From Lysobacter enzymogenes (GTDB lineage: Bacteria > Pseudomonadota > Gammaproteobacteria > Xanthomonadales > Xanthomonadaceae), in NCBI RefSeq assembly GCF_023617245.1, contig NZ_CP067396.1, positions 4,278,001 to 4,342,000 of the forward strand: 64,000 nucleotides of DNA. Direction: 5' to 3'. Below, one piece after another: positions 27,778 to 36,684 of the stretch (the first letter of the stretch is position 1; each line of letters opens with the position of its first letter). The position numbers and the translations under genes were made by a program. The notes under the pieces were generated by a model. It searched no databases. It saw nothing but the letters and a program-made list of their open reading frames with translations, and was not told where the DNA came from.

Positions 27778-27868
27778 TATCTGTTTACGGTCCTCTAACG
27801 AAATTTGAACCACACTGTCTCGTCTGGCGGGTATTGTCCTTGTCCGGTGACGACTCTGTGATTACTAA

Positions 27869-28615
27869 GTGACGACTTCGACCCATCGCCACAACCGCCA
27901 GACTGCCACCCCCCAAGCATCTCGCGACACCGCCCAAGGCCGACGCCCCGGCCGCCGGGCCAGCCAACGCCTCCTGCTGACCGCCGCCCTGGCGGTCTGC
28001 GCCGTTCCCGCTTTCGCCCAGTCCGCCTCCGCCGGCATGGCCTCGTCCCTGCTGCCGGGCGGCCCGTCGCTGCGCAACGACTCGGCCGACGCGCCGCAGG
28101 CCAGCGGCGGCCACATGCTGCCGGAGGCGATGACCCTCTCCGACCGCGCCCTGATGCTGGCGACCGACCTGAACCGCATGCTCGGCCAGGGCCAGGACAT
28201 CCCGCTGAGCAAGACCGACCTGCCGGTCGCCGAACAGGGCCGGATCAAGGGCATGCTGCAGAAGGCGCTGGCCCTGCTGGGCACGCCCTACCGCTGGGGC
28301 GGCACCTCGCCGGACCAGGGGTTCGACTGCTCGGGCCTGGTCGGCTACGTGTTCCGCAACGCCCTGGGCATCGAACTGCCGCGCGTCTCGCGCGAGATGG
28401 CCAAGACCGGCGAAGTGATCGACCGCGACGCCATGACCGAAGGCGACCTGGTGTTCTTCGGCCGCCGCGGCCGCGTCGACCACGTCGGCATCTACCTCGG
28501 CGAAGGCCGCTTCGTGCACGCCCCGCGCACCGGCAAGGACGTGACCGTCTCGAGCCTGGACAGCGGCTACTGGAGCGGCAAGTTCATGGAAGCGCGCCGG
28601 GTCGACGGGATCTGA
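27869..28615 (+). CDS. Secreted NlpC/P60 family peptidoglycan endopeptidase
   Basis: 248 residues beginning at a GTG at 27869; the N-terminus is long, basic and Gln/Arg-rich before the hydrophobic stretch LLLTAALAVCAVPAFA-QS (cleavage near residue 50), so a later start cannot be excluded. The catalytic domain is C-terminal: GTPYRWGGTSPDQGFDCSGLVGYVF with the active Cys, and GDLVFFGRRGRVDHVGIYLGEGRFVHAP with the His. Likely periplasmic or secreted wall hydrolase under Clp control through the site at 27762. Confidence 0.87.
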   Translation: MTTSTHRHNRQTATPQASRDTAQGRRPGRRASQRLLLTAALAVCAVPAFAQSASAGMASSLLPGGPSLRNDSADAPQASGGHMLPEAMTLSDRALMLATDLNRMLGQGQDIPLSKTDLPVAEQGRIKGMLQKALALLGTPYRWGGTSPDQGFDCSGLVGYVFRNALGIELPRVSREMAKTGEVIDRDAMTEGDLVFFGRRGRVDHVGIYLGEGRFVHAPRTGKDVTVSSLDSGYWSGKFMEARRVDGI

Positions 28616-28649
28616 TTCCGCGCCGCGGCTCCTGCCGCTTCGCGCATCC

Positions 28650-28675
28650 GACAGGCCGCCTCCGGGCGGCCTGTC
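28650..28675 (+). terminator. Hairpin after the second NlpC/P60 gene
   Basis: Arms GACAGGCCGCC and GGCGGCCTGTC with a 4-nt loop, 34 bp after the stop; followed by GCGTTAT rather than a T-run. Between here and 28825 lies a degraded REP-like stretch (GCTGCGGCCGC, CGCAGCTTGCGCAGCTCCTACA) and no gene. Confidence 0.6.
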
Positions 28676-28825
28676 GCGTTATGGGGTCTCGGTTCGCTTG
28701 CGGCTGTGGAAACGACGCGGGCTGCGGCCGCTATGCCACGCCTGCGACGCGAGCGGCTACCCCGCGGTCGCAGCTTGCGCAGCTCCTACAGCCGACATGC
28801 CGCAAGACCGCGCCCCGCGCTCCCC

Positions 28826-29323
28826 TCACCCTTCGTGCACGTACCGCTCCACCGTCGCTTCGATGCCCTTGCTCAGCTCCATCACCTTGAGCGCGTACTC
28901 GGCCAGGCGCTTGTCGTCGTCGGTGACCGGGGTCCACGGCGGGACCGGGGTCGGCTTGCCTTCGACCGTGTCCATCGCCACGAACACGATCACGCAGTGG
29001 GTGCACAGGCGCTCTTCGGGTTCGCCGTCGTCCAGGCCCGGGTCGCGCGCCTTGACGTCGACGGCGAAGTGCATGCTGCTGGTGCCGGTGTGGATCAGCT
29101 TGGTGTGGACGGTGACCAGGTCGCTGATCCGGATCGGGGCGACGAAGCGGATGCCGCCGACCGCGACGGTGACGCTGTACTTGCCGCTCCAGCCGACCGC
29201 CGCGGCGTAGCCGGCCTGGTCGATCCACTTCATCACCATGCCGCCGTGGACCTTGCCGCCGTAGTTGACGTCGGTCGGCTGGGCCAGGAAGCGCAGGTTC
29301 AATTCGCGTTGCTGGCCTTTCAT
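28826..29323 (-). CDS. Acyl-CoA thioesterase (hotdog fold, YciA/BACH type)
   Basis: 165 residues from the ATG at 29323. The hotdog signature RFLAQPTDVNYGGKVHGGMVMKWIDQAGY near residues 11-40 includes the catalytic Asn/Asp region and the GG-HGG-D helix; LIHTGTSSMHFAVDVKARDP and the C-terminal KRLAEYALKVMELSK also fit. Members hydrolyse medium and long acyl-CoA in the cytosol. Its start overlaps the stop of the FMN reductase gene by 4 bp (ATGA). Confidence 0.87.
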   Translation of the reverse strand: MKGQQRELNLRFLAQPTDVNYGGKVHGGMVMKWIDQAGYAAAVGWSGKYSVTVAVGGIRFVAPIRISDLVTVHTKLIHTGTSSMHFAVDVKARDPGLDDGEPEERLCTHCVIVFVAMDTVEGKPTPVPPWTPVTDDDKRLAEYALKVMELSKGIEATVERYVHEG

Positions 29324-29922
29324 GCGGCGGCTCCCTGCACGCGCAGGTGGCGCACGACGGCGGCGCCGACGCGGTGCACGGCCTCGCGCTGGCGTTCGTC
29401 GGAGAGCTCGCCGTAATCGTGCAGCTTGTCGCCGGCCTGGCCGACCGCGACCTGCTGCGGCACCACGATCAGGCCGAGCTTGGCCAGCGCGTCGCGCAGC
29501 ACCAGCAGCGAGCGCAGCCCGCCCAGCGGCCCCGGCGAGGCGGAAACGATGCCGGCGACCTTGTCGGCGAACAGCGCGGTGCCCGAGCGGCCGTCGGGCA
29601 GCGGGCGCGAGATCCAGTCGAGGGTGTTCTTGACCAGCGCCGGCATCGAACCGTTGTACTCGGGCGTGGAGATCAGCAGGCCGTCGTGCCGCGCCATCAG
29701 TTCCTGCAGGCGGCGCGCGTTGGGCGGCATCGCCTCGGCCTCGATGTCGCCGTCGTAGACCGGCAGCGCGTAGTCGCGCAGTTCGATCAGCTCGACCTCG
29801 GCGCCGGCGGCGCGCGCGCCTTCGGCGAGCACCGGAATCAGGCGGCGGTTGTAGGAACCCGAACGCAGGCTGCCGGCGAAGGCGAGCAGGCGCGGGGGCG
29901 AAACGGTGGGGCTGGCGGACAT
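29320..29922 (-). CDS. NADPH-dependent FMN reductase family protein
   Basis: 200 residues, ATG at 29922. Flavodoxin-like fold with the FMN-phosphate loop FAGSLRSGSYNRRL at residues 15-28 and LLISTPEYNGSMPALVKNTLDW near 80-100, then AGIVSASPGPLGGLRSLLVLRD. This is the pattern of the ChrR/Azo-type quinone or chromate reductases. Cytosolic, reduces FMN-bound acceptors with NAD(P)H. Cotranscribed with the thioesterase. Confidence 0.88.
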   Translation of the reverse strand: MSASPTVSPPRLLAFAGSLRSGSYNRRLIPVLAEGARAAGAEVELIELRDYALPVYDGDIEAEAMPPNARRLQELMARHDGLLISTPEYNGSMPALVKNTLDWISRPLPDGRSGTALFADKVAGIVSASPGPLGGLRSLLVLRDALAKLGLIVVPQQVAVGQAGDKLHDYGELSDERQREAVHRVGAAVVRHLRVQGAAA

Positions 29923-30068
29923 CGACGGACTCCTGGGCTGGCGCCGGCCAATTATGCGCGAGCGATGCGTGGGCCGTGCGCGCGCGGCTCGGCGCTTGCA
30001 AGCCGGCGCCGGCGGCGCGATGCTCGCCGCGTCGCCGGCGCGCCGCCGGCTCGGCTCGGGGATGGGCG

Positions 30069-30482
30069 ATGGGACGCACGATTCTGGCGATGATGGTCGG
30101 CGTGGCGCTGGCCATGGCGACCATGCTGTTGTTCGAGGCCGGCTACGGCCTGCTGCACCCGCTGCCGGCCGGCGCCAACGCCCAGGACCCGGCGACGATG
30201 AACGCCCACATCGCCCACGCGCCGCTGTCGGCGCTGTTGCTGGTGCTCGGCGGCTGGGTGGTCGGCGCGCTCGACGGCGGCCTGGTCGCGGCGCTGATCT
30301 CGCGCCGGCACAAGCGCATCGCGGCGCTGACGGTCGGCGTGGTGGTGGCGCTGGGCGTGGTCGCGGTGACCTCGATCTATACCCATCCGCGCTGGATGCA
30401 GATCGCCGGCATACTGCTGCCGATGCTGGCCAGCTGGCTCGGCGCGCGGATCGCGCAACGGCGCGCCGCGCCCACGCCATAA
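30069..30482 (+). CDS. Hypothetical four-helix membrane protein
   Basis: 137 residues from the ATG at 30069; hydrophobic stretches at about 4-25, 48-75, 82-102 and 108-126 with a short basic end. Helix 2 begins NAHIAHAPLSALLLVLGGWVVG. No family assigned with confidence. The stop codon lies in the first copy of the 12-bp tandem array, so the array is immediately downstream. Confidence 0.65.
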   Translation: MGRTILAMMVGVALAMATMLLFEAGYGLLHPLPAGANAQDPATMNAHIAHAPLSALLLVLGGWVVGALDGGLVAALISRRHKRIAALTVGVVVALGVVAVTSIYTHPRWMQIAGILLPMLASWLGARIAQRRAAPTP

Positions 30483-30660
30483 CGCCTCGCGCAACGCCTC
30501 GCGCAACGCCTCGCGCAACGCCTCGCGCAACGCCTCGCGCAACGCCTCGCGCAACGCCTCGCGCAACGCCTCGCGCAACGCCTCGCGCAACGCCTCGCGC
30601 AACGCCTCGCGCAACGCCTCGCGCAACGCCTCGCGCAACGCCTCGCGCAACGCCTCGCGC
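30481..30660. repeat. Fifteen perfect tandem copies of a 12-bp unit
   Basis: The unit AACGCCTCGCGC is repeated head to tail fifteen times with no mismatch across 180 bp, beginning in the stop codon of the membrane-protein gene and ending 4 bp before a bidirectional terminator. The lack of any divergence points to recent or ongoing slippage. On the minus strand it would read as a four-residue period (REAL), but no gene context supports translation. Confidence 0.95.
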
Positions 30661-30664
30661 AACG

Positions 30665-30692
30665 AAAAACCCCGGCCTTGGCCGGGGTTTTT
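30665..30692. terminator. Bidirectional Rho-independent terminator
   Basis: AAAAACCCCGGCC and GGCCGGGGTTTTT flank TT, giving a T-run on both strands. It separates the plus-strand membrane-protein gene from the minus-strand M16 pair. Confidence 0.92.
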
Positions 30693-30714
30693 CGCGAGGG
30701 TCCAGCGCCAGGCC

Positions 30715-32139
30715 TCACTTCTCCTGCTTGAACTCGCCGTACTCCTTGAGCTGCGCCTGCACCGCCTTGTAGTCGCCGACCACCACGATCGACTGGTCCT
30801 TGACGGCGTAGTACTTCTTGGCCATCGCCTGCACCTGGTCGGCGCCGATCGCGCGGATCTTCGGCACGTATTCGCCGAGGAACTCCGGCGGCAGGCCGAT
30901 CAGCCAGTTGCCGGCCAGGCTGGAGGCGACCGAGCGCTGCTGCTGGTTGCCGATGAGATAACCGCCGGCGACGTAGCGCTTGGTGTCTTCGAGTTCCTGC
31001 GCCGGCACCGGGTAGTCGTTGAGGCGGCCGAACTCGTAGACGAACTCGCCCAGCGAGGCGCCGGTGACATCGTTTCGCACGTCGGCCGAGACCTGGACCA
31101 TGCCGCCGCCGCGCAGCGCGGTGAGGCCGCCGCGGGCGCCGTAGGTGTAGCCCTTGTCCTCGCGCAGGTTCTGCATCAGGCGGCTGCTGAAACCGCCGCC
31201 CAGGACGATGCCGGCCAATTGCGCGGGCACGTAGTCCGCATCGGTCGCGGCGATCGCCGGGCGGCCCAGGCGCAGCGCCGACTGCACGCTGCCGTCGCGC
31301 TGCACGAACACCCGCTGCGCCGGCGCGGCGCGCGGCGCGGGGGCGACGTCGGCGACCGGTTCGCCGCTGGCCTTCCAGTCGCCGAAGGAGGCTTCGGCGA
31401 GCTTGAACGCCTGTTCGGCGCCGACACGGCCGGTGATCACCAGCAAGGCGCGGTCGGGACGGAAGCGGCGCGCGTGTTCGGCGCGGACCTTGTCGGCGGT
31501 GATCGCGTTGATCGACGCCTCGGTCGGCTGGCTGCGCGCATAGGGATGCTCGCCATACACCGCCGCCAGCAACGCGCGCGTGGCCTTGAACCCGGGCTGC
31601 GCCTGCGCGGCCTTGAGGCCCTGCAGCGCGTTGGCCTGGGCCAGCTTGACCTCGTCGTCGGGGAAGCTGGCGCCTTCGGCCACGTCCGACAGCAGTTGCA
31701 GCATCGGCGCGGCCTGCGACGGCAGCGCGTAGCCGCTGAGCACCACGCCGTCGTTGGTCGCGTTGGCGCCGATCGCGCCGCCGTAGCCCTGCGCGGTCTC
31801 GGCGATGGCCTTGGCGTCGAGCTTGGCGGTGCCTTCCACCAGCAGGCCCGCATACAGCGAGGCGAAGCCCGAGGCGTCGGCCGCGTCGGCGGCGTAGCCG
31901 GCGTTGCGCACCGCCAGCACGTAGTCCACGCGCGGCAGGCCCTGGCGCGGCACCACCCACACTTCCAGGCCGTTGGCCAGGGTCTTGCGGGCGATCTGCG
32001 GCACCGGCAGCGCCTTGTCGGGCGCCAGCGGCGGCAGGCGTTCGGGCAGCTTGGCCGCGGGGCCGGCGCTGGCCGCGCCGGCGCCCAGGCCGAGGATCAG
32101 CGCGAGCGACAGCGCGAGTGGGTTCTTCAGCAAACTCAT
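30715..32139 (-). CDS. M16 family peptidase-like protein, non-catalytic subunit
   Basis: 474 residues, ATG at 32139, signal peptide to about residue 25. Two M16-type domains. At the place of the HxxEH zinc motif the sequence reads ASGFASLYAGLL, with no zinc ligands, while the C-terminal substrate loop FSSRLMQNLREDKGYTYGARG, including the Arg/Tyr pair, is kept. This is the pattern of the R/Y partner of bacterial M16B heterodimers. It follows the HxxEH-bearing subunit by 10 bp on the same strand. Confidence 0.9.
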   Translation of the reverse strand: MSLLKNPLALSLALILGLGAGAASAGPAAKLPERLPPLAPDKALPVPQIARKTLANGLEVWVVPRQGLPRVDYVLAVRNAGYAADAADASGFASLYAGLLVEGTAKLDAKAIAETAQGYGGAIGANATNDGVVLSGYALPSQAAPMLQLLSDVAEGASFPDDEVKLAQANALQGLKAAQAQPGFKATRALLAAVYGEHPYARSQPTEASINAITADKVRAEHARRFRPDRALLVITGRVGAEQAFKLAEASFGDWKASGEPVADVAPAPRAAPAQRVFVQRDGSVQSALRLGRPAIAATDADYVPAQLAGIVLGGGFSSRLMQNLREDKGYTYGARGGLTALRGGGMVQVSADVRNDVTGASLGEFVYEFGRLNDYPVPAQELEDTKRYVAGGYLIGNQQQRSVASSLAGNWLIGLPPEFLGEYVPKIRAIGADQVQAMAKKYYAVKDQSIVVVGDYKAVQAQLKEYGEFKQEK

Positions 32140-32149
32140 GGCGCTCTCC

Positions 32150-33556
32150 TCAGTTCTTGGCCGCGGCGGGCGCGGCGGCGGCGGGCGCCGGCGCGGTCGC
32201 GGCCGGACGACGGTCGATGACGGTGCGGTTGGCCTGGGTCAGGTAGGTCTTGGCCACGCGCTGCAAGTCGGCGGAGGTCACGCCCTCGATCAGGGTCGGG
32301 ATCTTGTTGACCACGTTGGCGTCGCCCCACAGCGTCTGCAGCACCGCCAGCGCGTCGGCGCGGTCGATGAAGGGCTCCAGGCCGTTGTACCAGTCGGCCA
32401 GCATCTTGGTCTTGACCCGCTTCAGGGTCGCCGCGTCGACGCCGTTCTTGGCGATGTTCGCCACTTCCTCGTCGATCGCCGCCAGCACCGCGTCGGCGCT
32501 GCTGTCGGGCTTGTACATCGCGAACAGGGTGTAGAGCGTGGGGCCGTTGTAGCTCCACGGGTCGGTCAGGCCGTACAGCGGCTCGATGTTGAGCGCGATC
32601 TGGCGCCGCTTGACCAGCGACTGGTACAGGCGCGAGGCGTCGTCGCCGGCCAGCACGCTGCCCAGCACCGCCATCGGCGCCTGGTCGCGGCTGCCGCGCG
32701 CGGGCATCTTCCAGCCCGCGGCGATCGCCGGCACCTGCGCCAGCGCGTCGGTCTGGTTGATCCGCTTCTCGGCGGTGTTGAGGCCTTCGCTGTAGTCCGG
32801 CGCCGCCGGCGTCGGCCGCCCGGCGACCGCGCCGAAGTACTTGTCGGCGAGCTTGAACGCTTCCTCCGGCGAGATGTCGCCGGCGATGCCGAGCACGGCG
32901 TTGTTGGGGCCGTAATAGTCGCGGTGGAACGACTGCACGTCGGCCAGGCTGGCGTTCTCCAGGTCCTGGAAGCTGCCGTAGCCGTCGTGGTTGTTCTCCC
33001 ACTTGTTGAACGCGTGCTGGCCGATGTCGATCCACATGAAGCCGCCGTAGGGCTGGTTCTTCACGTTGACCCGGATCTCTTCCTTGACCACGTCCTGCTG
33101 GTTCTTCAGCGTGGTCGGGTTGAAGTCCAGGGTCTTCATGCGGTCGGCTTCCAGCCACAGGATGCGTTCCAGCGCGGAGACCGGGGCGACCTCGATGTAG
33201 TTGGTGAAGTCCGGGCGGGTCGAGCCGTTGTTGCGGCCGCCGCCGCCGCTGATGACCTGGTCGAACACGCCCTTGGGCGCGGCCGGGGTGCCCTGGAACA
33301 TCAGGTGCTCGAACAGGTGGGCGAAGCCGGTGCGGTTCTTCGGCTCCAGGCGCATGCCGACGTGGTAGACCACGCTGACGCCGACGGTCGGCGAGCTGTG
33401 GTCGGTGGAGACGACCACGGTCAGTCCGTTGTCGAGTTTCTTGACCGCCACCGGTACCTGCCAACGGTCGCTCTCGGCGGCGGACGCGGTCGCGAACGCA
33501 GCGGAGGCGAGCGTGGTCAGGCCGGCGAGCAGCACGCAGAGGTGACGCTTGCGCAT
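32150..33556 (-). CDS. M16 family zinc peptidase, catalytic subunit
   Basis: 468 residues from the ATG at 33556 (AGGGAGCC upstream). Signal peptide to about residue 27; the inverted zinc motif H80-LFE-H84 in TGFAHLFEHLMFQGT, with the downstream EE pair in VVKEEIRVNVKNQPYGG as third ligand. The C-terminal domain shows DDASRLYQSLVKRRQIAL. The protein ends in an Ala/Pro tail. Acts in the periplasm on short or unfolded peptides, probably as heterodimer with the neighbouring inactive subunit. Confidence 0.93.
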   Translation of the reverse strand: MRKRHLCVLLAGLTTLASAAFATASAAESDRWQVPVAVKKLDNGLTVVVSTDHSSPTVGVSVVYHVGMRLEPKNRTGFAHLFEHLMFQGTPAAPKGVFDQVISGGGGRNNGSTRPDFTNYIEVAPVSALERILWLEADRMKTLDFNPTTLKNQQDVVKEEIRVNVKNQPYGGFMWIDIGQHAFNKWENNHDGYGSFQDLENASLADVQSFHRDYYGPNNAVLGIAGDISPEEAFKLADKYFGAVAGRPTPAAPDYSEGLNTAEKRINQTDALAQVPAIAAGWKMPARGSRDQAPMAVLGSVLAGDDASRLYQSLVKRRQIALNIEPLYGLTDPWSYNGPTLYTLFAMYKPDSSADAVLAAIDEEVANIAKNGVDAATLKRVKTKMLADWYNGLEPFIDRADALAVLQTLWGDANVVNKIPTLIEGVTSADLQRVAKTYLTQANRTVIDRRPAATAPAPAAAAPAAAKN

Positions 33557-33742
33557 GAGGGGCTCCCTGTCCTGTCGTGGTGAACCGCGCCGGACGGCGC
33601 CGGACGCAGGTCCGCGCACATTAACCCGAGCCGCGGCCATCGGTGCGGGCCGGAAGTCACAGGGGGTGGCCGGCCGCGCTGGCCGTTGCGTCCACGATCG
33701 CCGACACTGTGCGCCTGACTTTCGCCGCGCCGATCCCCGCCC

Positions 33743-34231
33743 ATGCCGTACACCCCCATCGTGGCCACCCTGGGCTACGTGCTCTCGCCCGACGGCCGCC
33801 AGGTCCTGATGGTCCACCGCAACGCCCGCCCCGACGACCACCAGCTCGGCAAGTACAACGGCCTGGGCGGCAAGCTCGAACCCGACGAAGACGTGCTGGC
33901 CGGCATGCGCCGCGAGATCCGCGAGGAAGCCGGGATCGAATGCATCGCGCTGCAACTGCGCGGCACCATCAGCTGGCCTGGCTTCGGCAAGCGCGGCGAG
34001 GACTGGCTGGGCTTCGTGTTCGTGATTACCGCGTTCGAAGGCGAGCCGTACGCGAGCAATCCCGAGGGCACGCTGGAATGGGCCGACCTCGACCGCCTGC
34101 ACGAACTGCCGATGTGGGAAGGCGACCGCGAATTCCTGCCGCTGGTGTTCGACCGCGATCCGCGGCCGTTCCATGGGGTGATGCCCTACCGCGAGGGGCG
34201 GATGGTGTCGTGGAATTTCTCGCGGGTGTGA
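33743..34231 (+). CDS. Nudix hydrolase (8-oxo-dGTP diphosphatase, MutT-like)
   Basis: 162 residues, ATG at 33743. The Nudix box begins GGKLEPDEDVLAGMRREI and continues REEAGI (about residues 42-65), with all the conserved Gly, Glu and Arg-Glu positions. LGYVLSPDGRQVLMVHRNARPDDHQLGKYNGLGGKLE and the C-terminal EGRMVSWNFSRV resemble MTH1/oxidised purine pyrophosphatases. Likely cleans oxidised nucleotides in the cytosol. Divergent from the M16 pair across 186 bp. Confidence 0.9.
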   Translation: MPYTPIVATLGYVLSPDGRQVLMVHRNARPDDHQLGKYNGLGGKLEPDEDVLAGMRREIREEAGIECIALQLRGTISWPGFGKRGEDWLGFVFVITAFEGEPYASNPEGTLEWADLDRLHELPMWEGDREFLPLVFDRDPRPFHGVMPYREGRMVSWNFSRV

Positions 34232-34252
34232 GCGCGGCGATTTGAGCGGAAG

Positions 34253-34328
34253 GCATCGGGCCTGAAGGCCCTCCCACAAGAGCCGCCGCGCTGGCCCGCT
34301 CTTGTGGGAGGGCCTTCAGGCCCGACGC
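34253..34328. repeat. Perfect long inverted repeat of the GGGCCTGAAGGCCC element
   Basis: Arms of about 30 bp at 34253-34283 and 34298-34328, each containing TCGGGCCTGAAGGCCCTCCC and extending through ACAAGAGC, around a 14-nt loop. Placed between convergent genes, so it could serve as a hairpin terminator for both. It is a complete pair of the same dispersed element seen at 26.2 and 48.6 kb. Confidence 0.85.
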
Positions 34329-34353
34329 TTTCGTCTCCGCCGCGACCAAGCCC

Positions 34354-35052
34354 TCACTCCACGCCCCGCGCCACCCGCTGCTCGATCTGCGGCCACTCCA
34401 GATCCCACAGCCTCCCGTCCCACTCCCAACCCGGCGTCGCCCAGCCGAGCGCATCGCTCGGCTCGCTCGCCAGCGCTTCGCCTTCGAAGCGCAGCGACAG
34501 CACAAGGCCCGAACGCGGCGCACGCCGCAGCAGCGCGCGCCGGCGCAGTTGCGCGTCGCCAGCGCACGCAGCACGGCCGTCGCCGGGCTTGTCGTACACC
34601 ACCAGACAGCGTCCTTCGTCCACGCGCAGCAAGTGCACCGTCACGCCGGTTTCGCCGTCGCGCACGCTCAGCAGCGCGAGGAATTCGTAGCGTTCTTCAT
34701 CGACCATGCCCGCGTCCAGGTCGTCCCAGTAAGCGCCGAACACCCGCCTGCGGTTTCTGCGCGCGCTGCGGGTGGCACGCAGGCTCGCCCAGATCGCGAT
34801 CGCCGCCAGCAACAACGCGGCGCCCAGGCTGGCGATCAGTTCGGGCGCGACCGGGTCGGGGCCGCGATGGCCCGCGCCCCACAGCGGTTCCAACCCGCGC
34901 AGCAGGAACCACGCGGCCAGGACCAGCGCGCAGATCAGCATCGGCCAGCTCCACCACGCGCTTCGCCACGCCCCGCCGGGCGCGCCGCCGATGGCGCTCA
35001 GGCGTTGCCGCTCGGCCGGGGCCATGCGCCGCGCTTCGCTCGTTACCGGCAT
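34354..35052 (-). CDS. Hypothetical membrane-anchored protein
   Basis: 232 residues. Two ATGs six bases apart compete (35058 and 35052); GGAGG directly abuts the first, leaving a proper 6-base spacing only for the second, so 35052 is chosen. Two helices (about 34-53 and 73-93) are followed by a basic stretch and a soluble domain ending LWDLEWPQIEQRVARGVE. Low-complexity relatives exist in xanthomonads but I recognise no function. Confidence 0.65.
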   Translation of the reverse strand: MPVTSEARRMAPAERQRLSAIGGAPGGAWRSAWWSWPMLICALVLAAWFLLRGLEPLWGAGHRGPDPVAPELIASLGAALLLAAIAIWASLRATRSARRNRRRVFGAYWDDLDAGMVDEERYEFLALLSVRDGETGVTVHLLRVDEGRCLVVYDKPGDGRAACAGDAQLRRRALLRRAPRSGLVLSLRFEGEALASEPSDALGWATPGWEWDGRLWDLEWPQIEQRVARGVE

Positions 35053-35167
35053 CTGCATCCTCCACAAAAATACCGGGCGCGACGCCCGCAACGGATCGCT
35101 CCGGCGTCATCGCGACCGTGGCGGTTTCCATGCCTGCCCCTTCCTGTGTCCGCGCCGGCGCGGCGCG

Positions 35168-36493
35168 TCAGCCCTTGGCTTCTTCCTCGATTCCGACGTT
35201 GCTCGACGCCGCCTCGTACACCTCGCGGTCGAGCAGGCCGGTTTCCTTCGCCACCAGCACCGGCACCAGCATCTGCCCGGTCACGTTGGTCATGGTCCGC
35301 ATCATGTCGAGCACGCGGTCGATGGCGTACAGGTAGCCGATGGTCTCCAGCGGCAGGTTGGCGGCGCTGAGCACCACGGTCGCCATGATCACCGCCGTGC
35401 CGGGCACGCCGGCGGTGCCGAAGCTGCCGAGCACCGAGGCGATCAGGACGATGAAATACTGGTCGGCGGTCAGCGGCGTGCCGGTGTATTGGGCGATGAA
35501 CACCGCGCACAGCGCCGGGTAGATCGCGCCGCAGCCGTCCATCTTGATGCTCGCGCCGAGCGGCGAGGCGAACGCGGCGTAATCCTTGTTGACGCCGAGG
35601 TTGTGCACGATCGAACGCATCGCCACCGGCATCGCGGCGAAGCTCGACGAGCTCACGAACGCCACCTGCATGCCCGGCGCCGCGCCGCGGAAGAACTTCA
35701 GCGGGTTGAGCCCGTGCGCCAGCAGCAGCGCGCTGTAGACCACCACGATGTGCAGCGCGCAGGCCAGGTACAGCGCCAGCACGAAGTTGCCCAGCGGCAG
35801 CAGCTTCTCGAAACCGTAGGCGCCGACCAGCGCGGCGATGAGGCCGAAGGTGCCGATCGGGGTGACTTCCAGGACGAAGCGGGTGACCTGGATCATCAGC
35901 TCGCTGGCCTCGCCGACCAGCTTGCGCACGCCGGCGACCTTCTCGCCGAGCTTGACCATGGCGAAGCCGAGCAGGCCGGCGAAGAAGATCACCGGCAGGA
36001 TCGAGCCCTTGCCCGCGGCCAGCACGGTCTCGCCGGCGGCGTTCTTGGTCGCGCCGATGCCGGTCAGGGCGTAGAACGGATTGCTCGGCACCACGTCGAG
36101 CAGCACCTTGGTCACGCTGGGCACGTCGCGCGGCTTGTAGTCCGAGGACGCCGCCAGCCCGATCACCCCGCTGCCGGGCTGCAGGATCGTGCCCACCGCC
36201 AGGCCCACCGCCACCGCCAGCACCGCGGTGATCGCGAACCACAGGAAGGTGCGGCCGCCGAGCGCGGCGATGGATTTTTGCCCGTGCAGCGATGCCACCG
36301 CGTTGATCACCGCGAAGAACACCAGCGGCACCGCGATCATCTTGATCAAGGTGACGTAGAGATCGCCCAGCGGCCCGAACCAGGTTTCCGCCGCCGGACC
36401 CATCGCCCAGCCGGCCAGCGCGCCGAGCGCGAAGCCGGCGACCACGCGTTGCCAGAACGGGATGCGGAACCAGGCGGAGAACAAGGCGGTCAT
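35168..36493 (-). CDS. Dicarboxylate/amino acid:cation symporter (DAACS family)
   Basis: 441 residues with eight or more helices. Family motifs: LGDLYVTLIKMIAVPLVFFAVI (helix 2), the Ser-rich re-entrant loop VAFVSSSSFAAMPVAM near residue 280, NKDYAAFASPLGASIKMDGCGAIYPAL where NMDGTA-like residues bind cation, and the second hairpin GTAGVPGTAVIMATVV. Imports C4-dicarboxylates or acidic amino acids with Na+ or H+. The usual NxDGT motif is changed to KMDGCG, so substrate should be treated as open. Followed upstream by the ArsR gene across 191 bp. Confidence 0.9.
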   Translation of the reverse strand: MTALFSAWFRIPFWQRVVAGFALGALAGWAMGPAAETWFGPLGDLYVTLIKMIAVPLVFFAVINAVASLHGQKSIAALGGRTFLWFAITAVLAVAVGLAVGTILQPGSGVIGLAASSDYKPRDVPSVTKVLLDVVPSNPFYALTGIGATKNAAGETVLAAGKGSILPVIFFAGLLGFAMVKLGEKVAGVRKLVGEASELMIQVTRFVLEVTPIGTFGLIAALVGAYGFEKLLPLGNFVLALYLACALHIVVVYSALLLAHGLNPLKFFRGAAPGMQVAFVSSSSFAAMPVAMRSIVHNLGVNKDYAAFASPLGASIKMDGCGAIYPALCAVFIAQYTGTPLTADQYFIVLIASVLGSFGTAGVPGTAVIMATVVLSAANLPLETIGYLYAIDRVLDMMRTMTNVTGQMLVPVLVAKETGLLDREVYEAASSNVGIEEEAKG

Positions 36494-36684
36494 CGCGGGC
36501 TATCCGGGGCTGTGGGCCGACAAGGGCGGGAGGGCGGGCGCCCGGGCGGACCCGGGGGACGACACGATAAACAGCTTGGCCGCCGCGCCGACGAATCCAA
36601 GTGCATAAGCGCGCAACCAAACGTCATGACTGTGAGCCGCATCGGCAAATCGGCCCCGGCCACGCCGCGCGCGCGCCGCGGCGA

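Noticed and set aside
30481..30660. Coding repeat (REAL tetrapeptide) on the minus strand
   Set aside because: The open frame arises only from the perfect 12-bp period and has no ribosome-binding site, start context or neighbouring domain.
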